From contig JAPPFB010000012.1 of NCBI GenBank assembly GCA_028875225.1, forward strand, positions 356,985-420,984: a DNA stretch of 64,000 bases, read 5' to 3'. The notes under the pieces are model-generated. The model was not told the origin of the DNA. It did not search any database and saw only the letters and a program-made list of their open reading frames with translations. Below, piece by piece: positions 58,696-64,000 of the stretch. Each line of letters starts with the position of its first letter. Positions within the stretch are counted from its first letter, which is position 1. The position numbers and the translations under genes are program-made. Source of the DNA: Chloroflexota bacterium (GTDB lineage: Bacteria > Chloroflexota > Dehalococcoidia > Bin125).

Positions 58696-58869
58696 ATGTC
58701 ATCCAGTTCGGTCGTCGCCGAGCCGCTCCGCGAAGAGGTAGAGTCGAGCGGTCGCATCAGACGCTGGGGCATCGCACCTGAGGTTGGTGGTCGGATCGTG
58801 CGAGTGGTACTCTCGGCCAACGGCGAGACGGTGCACACTGCATTCGTCGACGGGAGATTCAGGCCATGA
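58696..58869 (+). CDS. Small hypothetical protein paired with a DUF2283-like gene (57 aa)
   Basis: The 57-residue frame ends in IVRVVLSANGETVHTAFVDG, a strand pair resembling the C-terminal part of DUF4258-type small proteins. The N-terminal half expected for that family is missing or unrecognisable, so it may be a remnant. A purine-rich AAGGGGGGAG lies directly before the ATG; the frame is open further upstream. It overlaps the next gene by ATGA. DUF4258 and DUF2283 genes are often paired and suspected to be toxin-antitoxin-like, but no function is established. Confidence 0.5.
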   Translation: MSSSSVVAEPLREEVESSGRIRRWGIAPEVGGRIVRVVLSANGETVHTAFVDGRFRP

Positions 58870-59072
58870 AGCGCTTTTGCGCCAAGGACACGGACACCCT
58901 CATGTCTGTCTTTCGCGACGTCAGCGCAGGGGAAGAGTTGGATCATGTTGACCTCGACGACGATACGTCGCTGGAACTGGACTGCGACGGCTACCCCGTC
59001 GGGTTAACCATCGAGTTCGCGAAGAAGCGCGGCATCCTCCCCGAACACGCGACCGAGCAAATTCCCGCCTGA
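58866..59072 (+). CDS. DUF2283-like small protein (68 aa)
   Basis: The pattern DTLMSVFRD...ELDHVDLDDDTSLELDCDG followed by YPVGLTIEFA matches the DUF2283 layout, in which a strand with an acidic DxDxDG turn precedes a G-x-x-I-E element. It is short, acidic and cytosolic. It is coupled to the previous gene by a 4-bp overlap. The role is unknown; being the second gene of a small overlapping pair suggests a partner or antidote role, which is inference only. Confidence 0.6.
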   Translation: MKRFCAKDTDTLMSVFRDVSAGEELDHVDLDDDTSLELDCDGYPVGLTIEFAKKRGILPEHATEQIPA

Positions 59073-59149
59073 CAGCGCAAGCCGTCGCTCGGCTCGGTTG
59101 GAGGCCTCCCGCCGATCGGCCGCGTCTCAGACATCTGTGGTCAATACAG

Positions 59150-59839
59150 CTAGCCCTCGAGGATGAGGCGGGTGACCTCATCGGGGGTGCTGAGCATGGG
59201 GTAGTGGCCAGTGTCAATCTCGTGCCAGCGGGCGCCGAGATGCTCGGCGCAGCGGCGCTGATGGGCTTCTCCCGGATTAGGCGCCTGCCGGCACCAGATC
59301 ACGGTCGCGTCCCAGGACTGGTCCCAGAACGAATCGAGTTCCACCGGTTCGCTGAACACGGCCACCGGGTGCAGGCCGAATCGCTCCGAGGCCCAGGCGG
59401 CCAGGTCGGCGTCCATGCTCGCCTGCAAGGCCTCGAGCATCGCGCCGGGAGCGGGGCCGGTCGCCACCTCGGAGGCGTCCACAGCGGCTCCGCTGACGAT
59501 GTCGCGGATCCGCTCGCCGTGATACAGCGCCAGCGCATCGACGAAGACGATCCGTTGGATCCGCTCGCGGGCGATCTCCGCAACCCGCGTCAAGACCATC
59601 CCGCCCGACGATGTCCCGACCAGCACGACGTCACCCAGATCCTCGTATCGCATCAGCTCGACAATCTCGTCGGCCTGCGTCTCGGTCGTAATCCCGGGCC
59701 GGACCTGCACCGAGCGCTCGGCGCAACCGTCGAGCGATGGCGCATAGACAATGTGACCGGCGGCTCGAAGTTGAGCTGCGACGGGCGACCAGATCCAGCC
59801 GCCCTGGTATGCCCCGTGAATCAGTACGAACGTCGCCAT
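59150..59839 (-). CDS. Alpha/beta-hydrolase (methylesterase/RsbQ-like)
   Basis: This 229-residue serine hydrolase opens MATFVLIHGAYQGGWIWSPV, the oxyanion-hole start typical of plant-type methylesterase and salicylate esterase relatives. The nucleophile elbow is VGTSSGGMV with Ser78. His212 lies in DTGHYPMLSTPDEV near the C-terminus. The acid is probably the Asp or Glu before the AVFSEPVELDS region. It has no signal peptide. The ThuA-like gene lies 48 bp upstream in the same direction. Confidence 0.83.
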   Translation of the reverse strand: MATFVLIHGAYQGGWIWSPVAAQLRAAGHIVYAPSLDGCAERSVQVRPGITTETQADEIVELMRYEDLGDVVLVGTSSGGMVLTRVAEIARERIQRIVFVDALALYHGERIRDIVSGAAVDASEVATGPAPGAMLEALQASMDADLAAWASERFGLHPVAVFSEPVELDSFWDQSWDATVIWCRQAPNPGEAHQRRCAEHLGARWHEIDTGHYPMLSTPDEVTRLILEG

Positions 59840-59887
59840 GCCAAACCTCCTCGCTCCCTGTTGAGGCTACGGCAAACCAACGATGCG

Positions 59888-60622
59888 CTAGGCCGCTGTC
59901 AGCGAGCGGTCCGCGCACCAGAGCAGGCCGTTGCGCACCAGCCGGCCGAACGCGGGATGCTCCCAGGTGCGCGGATCGTGGCCGAGCTGCATGCAGAAGA
60001 CGCGCGAGTCGCGGTAGGTCCGGGTCCAGGCCAGGGTTCGCATCGAGTTCGTGTTCTCGGTTGTCAAGAGCACGTCGCAATCGTCGCCGCAGTTGGCGAT
60101 GGCGTAGGTCTCGTCCTGGATCGAAAAGTCCGAGAGTCCGGCAGCGACCGGGTGATCGAGATTGACCTGCACCTCGTATGTGCTCTCCCAGGTGTCGTCA
60201 ACCTCGATCCGGCGGTCGGGCATGCCGATCACCTCCGACCAGAAGCCGCCCACGCCCCAGTTGAGGAGGGCGTGGTGCATGACGAAGATCGGCATTCCCG
60301 AATCGACCATCCGCTCCAGGCTGTCGATCGTCTTCTGGTCCGGCTCGTCGCGGAGCATGGTGTAGAACAGCGTCACGTCGTAGCTGTCGCGCATGTCCTG
60401 GTCGTCCGACGGCGGCTCGGTGATTCCGTGGTCGCGGCGAATGTCCGGCCGGCTGATCCGTAGCCCGTTGTCCATGAAGGAGTCGTTGCCCGCGCCAAAG
60501 AGCCACTGGTCGAAGTGATGCACGTAGGCGTCGATGCCGTCCAGGCCGTTGAAGAAGTCGATGAACGGGCGCACATGGAAGAAGTGGCCGCCGGTCAGAA
60601 CGGCGACAGAGAGGTTGCTCAT
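59888..60622 (-). CDS. ThuA-like domain protein
   Basis: This 244-residue protein has the ThuA (trehalose utilisation) fold, related to class I glutamine amidotransferases but without the catalytic cysteine. Family marks are VAVLTGGHFFHVRPFIDFF at the start, a central MPIFVMHHALLNWG, and the C-terminal FCMQLGHDPRTWEHPAFGRL followed by VRNGLLWCA. ThuA proteins take part in disaccharide oxidation routes, and many have unknown substrates. No sugar genes lie here, so the role is open. It may be cotranscribed with the hydrolase downstream. Confidence 0.8.
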   Translation of the reverse strand: MSNLSVAVLTGGHFFHVRPFIDFFNGLDGIDAYVHHFDQWLFGAGNDSFMDNGLRISRPDIRRDHGITEPPSDDQDMRDSYDVTLFYTMLRDEPDQKTIDSLERMVDSGMPIFVMHHALLNWGVGGFWSEVIGMPDRRIEVDDTWESTYEVQVNLDHPVAAGLSDFSIQDETYAIANCGDDCDVLLTTENTNSMRTLAWTRTYRDSRVFCMQLGHDPRTWEHPAFGRLVRNGLLWCADRSLTAA

Positions 60623-60750
60623 GTGTTGGTCCGTTTCGCTGGAATCGAGTGGTTCTGTTGCAGAAGCTAGCGATTCTATCTCTCGGGCGAGTGAGCGCCG
60701 AGGCGGCGCCAGGATCTGTTCAAACTGCGTCGGTCCTGACGACCAGCTTC

Positions 60751-60869
60751 GTCATTGCCGCGCTTGCCGCGGCAATCTCGCAGCGCTCCCGCGCGGACTG
60801 TCGTCCCGTACGCGGCGAGATACCCCCGTTCAAGCCGGGGGCTGGCTCCGCGACAGGCGCGGGTATGAC
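60751..60869. repeat. Dispersed palindromic repeat, family A copy 5
   Basis: Oriented opposite to copies 1-3, it starts GTCATTGCCGCGCTTGCCGC and ends CGCGGGTATGAC. The middle carries an added hairpin, CCCCCG...CGGGGG. It fills most of the 331-bp gap between the divergent ThuA and dehydrogenase genes; the rest of the gap shows nothing. Confidence 0.8.
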
Positions 60870-60953
60870 GGAATGTTGGAAGGTATTTCGGACCATGTGA
60901 ACAGGCCTTAACTTGCTGAGGACTCCGAGGAGCTAGAGGAAGGATCGGGCGCG

Positions 60954-62039
60954 ATGAGCACCAAGCGAATAGCGGTGATTCCGGGCGACGGGATCGGCAA
61001 GGAGGTCGTGCCCGAGGGCATCCGCGTGCTCGAGGACGCTGCGACGAAGTTTGAGATTGATCTCCAGTTCGACCACTTCGACTTTGCCTCGTGGGACTAC
61101 TACGAGCAGCACGGGCAGATGCTTCCCGACGACTGGCAGGAGCAGATCGGCGGACACGACGCGATTTTCTTCGGCGCGGTCGGCTGGCCCGCGAAGATTC
61201 CCGACCACATTTCGCTGTGGGGATCGCTACTGCAGTTCCGCCGCGAGTTCGACCAGTACATCAACCTGCGACCGGCGCGGCTGATGCCTGGCATCGTCGC
61301 GCCGGTTGTGCGCCGCGACGGCAGCCCGCGCGAGCCGGGCGAGATCGACATGTTCATCGTGCGTGAGAACACCGAGGGCGAGTACTCGAGCATCGGCGGG
61401 CGGATATTCTCGGGCACCGAGCGCGAGATGGTGATGCAGGAGACGGTGATGACGCGGGTCGGCGTCGACCGCGTGCTCAGGTACGCCTTCGAACTGGCCC
61501 AGTCGCGGCCGAAGCGTCACCTGACCAGCGCGACCAAGTCGAACGGGATCGCGATCACGATGCCGTTCTGGGACGAGCGGGTGGAAGCGATGTCGGCGGG
61601 CTATCCCGATGTCGAGGTGGACAAGTTCCACATCGACATTCTCACGGCGCACTTCGTCCAGCGGCCCGATTTCTTCGACGTGGTCGTGGCCAGCAACCTG
61701 TTCGGCGACATCCTCAGCGACCTCGGCCCGGCCTGCACCGGAACGATCGGGATCGCGCCGAGCGCCAATCTCAATCCCGAGGGCGCGTTCCCGTCGCTGT
61801 TTGAGCCGGTCCACGGATCGGCGCCCGACATCGCCGGCCGAGGGATCGCCAACCCGATCGGTCAGATCTGGTGCGGCGCAATGATGCTCGACTTCCTCGG
61901 CCACTCCCGCGCGCACGACGCGATCCTCGACGCAATCGAGACGGTCCTCGACCCATCCAGCGGCGCGCCGCGCACGCCGGACATTGGCGGCAGTGCGACG
62001 ACGGTCGACCTCGGCGCGGCGATCGCAGAGGCGCTATAG
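60954..62039 (+). CDS. Tartrate dehydrogenase / D-malate dehydrogenase family enzyme
   Basis: This 361-residue beta-decarboxylating dehydrogenase of the isocitrate/isopropylmalate group oxidises tartrate or D-malate with NAD. It starts with the family motif IAVIPGDGIGKEVVPEGIRV. FDFASWDYYEQHGQMLPDDW and FFGAVGWPAKIPDHISLWGS distinguish the tartrate/D-malate branch from LeuB. The metal-binding block VVASNLFGDILSDLGPACTG and the nucleotide motif EPVHGSAPDIAGRGIANPIG are intact. It stands alone as a plus-strand gene with its own upstream GGAAGGA. Confidence 0.86.
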   Translation: MSTKRIAVIPGDGIGKEVVPEGIRVLEDAATKFEIDLQFDHFDFASWDYYEQHGQMLPDDWQEQIGGHDAIFFGAVGWPAKIPDHISLWGSLLQFRREFDQYINLRPARLMPGIVAPVVRRDGSPREPGEIDMFIVRENTEGEYSSIGGRIFSGTEREMVMQETVMTRVGVDRVLRYAFELAQSRPKRHLTSATKSNGIAITMPFWDERVEAMSAGYPDVEVDKFHIDILTAHFVQRPDFFDVVVASNLFGDILSDLGPACTGTIGIAPSANLNPEGAFPSLFEPVHGSAPDIAGRGIANPIGQIWCGAMMLDFLGHSRAHDAILDAIETVLDPSSGAPRTPDIGGSATTVDLGAAIAEAL

Positions 62040-62046
62040 CGGCGGT

Positions 62047-62388
62047 TCAGAACTCATCGAGTAGCTGACTGACATCGGCGACCAGAATCGGCACGTGCTG
62101 TTCGATCCGAAGCCAGACCGCTTCGTCGTTCACCTCGCCGTAGCCGTGAATCAGAATGTTGCGGAAACTGATGATCTGACGGTAGTCGGTGATTCGCTCC
62201 GCAGTATCGGGGTCGATCTTCGCCAGTTGCGAAATCGCTTCACCAATCACCGCGAACTGCCATTGAACCCCTGAACGCAACAGTTCATCTTGCAGATACT
62301 CTTCTCGGGTTCGATCGGCAACGAATCGGGTCAACGCCCCTGCAGCGTCACGTACATCAACCAGGTACTTGCCGGTCTCACGCTTCAT
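62047..62388 (-). CDS. hepT: HepT-like HEPN toxin (DUF86)
   Basis: This 113-residue HEPN ribonuclease of the HepT group is the toxin of MntA/HepT modules. The catalytic motif R-x4-H-x-Y is present as RNILIHGY (Arg76, His81, Tyr83). The preceding helix FAVIGEAISQLAKIDPDTAE is the usual DUF86 core. The ATG at 62388 overlaps the antitoxin gene by 11 bp; a longer frame lies within that gene. In this family the partner nucleotidyltransferase AMPylates the tyrosine to silence the toxin. Confidence 0.85.
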   Translation of the reverse strand: MKRETGKYLVDVRDAAGALTRFVADRTREEYLQDELLRSGVQWQFAVIGEAISQLAKIDPDTAERITDYRQIISFRNILIHGYGEVNDEAVWLRIEQHVPILVADVSQLLDEF

Positions 62389-62686
62389 AGAGCCGGGTGC
62401 GGCTCTCTTCAACGGCGGCGCGGAAGTGAGGATTGCGGAACTCCATGTCGAAGACCAAGTCAACCGGTCGCTCGAAGAGCCGCTCCAGCTCCTCTTTCAA
62501 CTGAAAGAACGGTCCGGTGTAGCCCACCTGCGCATCGGCCTCGAACTTCACCAGGAAATCCAGGTCGCTGGTCTGTGGATCAAAGTTCTCAGTGGCCGCA
62601 GAGCCGAACAGATCGAGCTGCGACACGTGATGCCGACGACAGAGTTCGGCGAGTTCGTCAATCTGTTCGGTGAGCAATGTCAGCAC
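62378..62686 (-). CDS. mntA: MntA-like nucleotidyltransferase antitoxin
   Basis: This 102-residue minimal nucleotidyltransferase has the diagnostic G-S-x10-D-x-D motif, visible as Gly28-Ser29 and then SDLDFLVKF (Asp41, Asp43). The N-terminal helix ELAELCRRHHVSQLDLFGSA fits the MNT family. It begins with GTG and overlaps hepT by 11 bp, the usual order of antitoxin before toxin. It would neutralise HepT by transferring AMP from ATP. Confidence 0.85.
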   Translation of the reverse strand: MLTLLTEQIDELAELCRRHHVSQLDLFGSAATENFDPQTSDLDFLVKFEADAQVGYTGPFFQLKEELERLFERPVDLVFDMEFRNPHFRAAVEESRTRLYEA

Positions 62687-62786
62687 AACTGTGGCTCAGC
62701 TCTCTCTGGACTCGCCATGATCTCAGGTTAGCCAGCTCGATCATCGCCCTGGGTGTCGCGCTCACTTCACTTCATGCGTTCAGGCC

Positions 62787-64000
62787 CTACGCGGCACCGT
62801 TGGCTGACTCCTGGGCCAGGGCTTCGCCGGCGGCGTCTTCGACGATGGTTCCTTTGAAGAAGTTTCGGTTGCTGTGGGCGTAGAGGCGGAGCTGGTTGGT
62901 GAAGGCGAAGTCGCGGAAGTCCTCGGGACTGATGACGCCGTTCTCGACCGGCTCGTAGGCTTCGGCGACGGCTTCCGACATGTCGGGCACGTCCCAGTGG
63001 CCGAGGTCGGTGCTCATGAAGGCGCGGATCTTGGCGCCGAACGGGTTGACCTGGTCGTTGAAGGCCCAGGCGGTGATCGGGTCGTCGGCCTCGCAGCCGA
63101 AGTAGAAGGAGGGGACGAAGCGGTCGTAGAAGTCCTCGGCGCGCTCGATGTTCATCTCGCTGAAGTTGTCGCGCAGGCGCTCCTCGATGTCGGGCGCGGT
63201 CATGCCCAGGGTGCGCGGCAGATCCTCGAGCCGACCCTCGGTCAGTTCGCCGCCGTAGCGGGTGAAGAGGTCCTGGGCCAGTTCGATGTCGAGGTTGGAC
63301 GGATCGAGGTGGTGAAGCTGCTCGGGTCCGCGCTTCTCCCAGCGGGCGATGATGTCGGCGTAGATCCGGGCGCCGTGGGCGACGCCGCCCTCGAGCAGGG
63401 CGACGCGCAGCTCGGGGAAGCGGGTGGTGACGCCGCCCATCAGCAGCGACTTGCAGAGCACCTCGCCGGCGGCGGCGAAGTGGCCGATGTGGTTGTACAT
63501 GTAGTTGGAGATCGAGGCGCGGTCGATGAAGCCCATGCCGGAGGAGTGCGAGGCGACGGCGAAGCCGAGGTCGAGGCAGCGCTGCCAGAAGGGATCGTAG
63601 TCGTGCTCGCTGTCGATCGCGAAGGAGTCCAGCCAGGTGACCTGGTTGGCGAGCTCGGGGTACTTCTCGGCGACGGCGGGCACGGGGCGGCGGACGAAGG
63701 CCGGCATCTGGGCGACCTTGAGTCCGAGCGAGTGGGCGTGCTCGAGTTCGGCGATGCCTTCCTCGGGCGTGTGCAGGGGGATCACGGCGGCGACGGTCAT
63801 GCGGTCGGACCACTCGCCGTACTGCTCGGCGGTGAAGTTGTTGAAGGCGCGGCAGACGGCCTGGCGGACTTCGTCGTCCTGCATGTGGGGGAAGCCGAGG
63901 CCGATGGTGGGGTAGAGCACGACGAAGTCCATGCCGACCTCGTCCATGCGCTCGTGCAGGAGTCGGGGAAGCATGGCGGTGGCGCGGTCGAGGGTGTTCT
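62787..64000 (-). CDS. Amidohydrolase family 2 protein (partial, N-terminus off the window)
   Basis: This metal-dependent TIM-barrel hydrolase or decarboxylase belongs to the ACMSD / amidohydrolase-2 group. The frame is open to the window edge at 64000; an internal ATG at 63974 is unlikely to be the true start because the expected N-terminal His-x-His segment would be absent. The visible part has MDFVVLYPTIGLGFPHMQDD, CRAFNNFTAEQYGEWSDRMT, the metal-site His in FAVASHSSGMGF and a late STDLGHWD with a likely catalytic Asp. Related proteins act on aromatic ring-cleavage products. A tail ending LAQESANGAA is low-complexity. Confidence 0.8.
   Translation of the reverse strand, partial: NTLDRATAMLPRLLHERMDEVGMDFVVLYPTIGLGFPHMQDDEVRQAVCRAFNNFTAEQYGEWSDRMTVAAVIPLHTPEEGIAELEHAHSLGLKVAQMPAFVRRPVPAVAEKYPELANQVTWLDSFAIDSEHDYDPFWQRCLDLGFAVASHSSGMGFIDRASISNYMYNHIGHFAAAGEVLCKSLLMGGVTTRFPELRVALLEGGVAHGARIYADIIARWEKRGPEQLHHLDPSNLDIELAQDLFTRYGGELTEGRLEDLPRTLGMTAPDIEERLRDNFSEMNIERAEDFYDRFVPSFYFGCEADDPITAWAFNDQVNPFGAKIRAFMSTDLGHWDVPDMSEAVAEAYEPVENGVISPEDFRDFAFTNQLRLYAHSNRNFFKGTIVEDAAGEALAQESANGAA

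Overview
The window is about 65% GC and dense with genes on both strands. The gene set fits an uncultivated member of the Chloroflexota or a close relative. Supporting traits are several LLM-type flavin/F420 oxidoreductases, two Uma2-family nucleases, a threonine synthase paired with a NIL-domain protein, an Anbu locus, many family-5 ABC cassettes with Gln-rich lipoprotein linkers, and DUF2283 and HepT/MntA modules. No rRNA or other marker is present, so this placement is inference from gene content.

Layout. 1-10138 (minus strand): a partial resB, a threonine synthase paralogue, three tandem epoxide hydrolases, Uma2, NIL protein plus thrC with a possible leader peptide, Uma2, and a small molybdopterin oxidoreductase. 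10226-13960 (plus): lspA-rluD, then gltX followed at once by tRNA-Gln(CTG) and tRNA-Glu(CTC). 14120-16527 (minus): a cobalamin riboswitch over a metallo-cofactor binding lipoprotein, then plsY. 17410-18399 (plus): a run of very small, mostly membrane proteins. 18456-22579 (minus): a histidine kinase fused to a receiver and an OmpR-type DNA-binding domain, then a flavin-dependent halogenase homologue. 23149-32070 (plus): a ten-gene operon with a binding protein, beta-ureidopropionase, dihydropyrimidinase, aminotransferase, CMD-like protein, F420/LLM oxidoreductase and an ABC importer. It looks like uptake and breakdown of a pyrimidine, hydantoin or related ureide.

32174-35960, 49356-53280 and 54406-58407 are three oligopeptide-type ABC cassettes, each with a binding protein and two permeases but no ATPase. 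All three start from the same promoter pattern (TTGCAA-17 bp-CATACT) and share a Tat/lipobox leader. 36114-39314 (minus) is an Anbu proteasome-like locus with its ATP-grasp and alpha-E partners. 39514-43954 holds assorted small-molecule enzymes. 44021-49239 (minus) is a nirA-narB-narK nitrate assimilation set of cyanobacterial design. 58696-64000 holds a DUF2283 pair, hydrolases, a ThuA-like protein, a tartrate/D-malate dehydrogenase, a MntA/HepT toxin-antitoxin pair and a partial amidohydrolase.

Several families of short hairpin-rich repeats (REP/MITE-like) sit between genes. One lies inside the lspA reading frame. Two long leaders, upstream of gltX and of the halogenase gene, share an exact 16-mer and similar 10-bp direct repeats. 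This is the strongest unexplained signal in the window.
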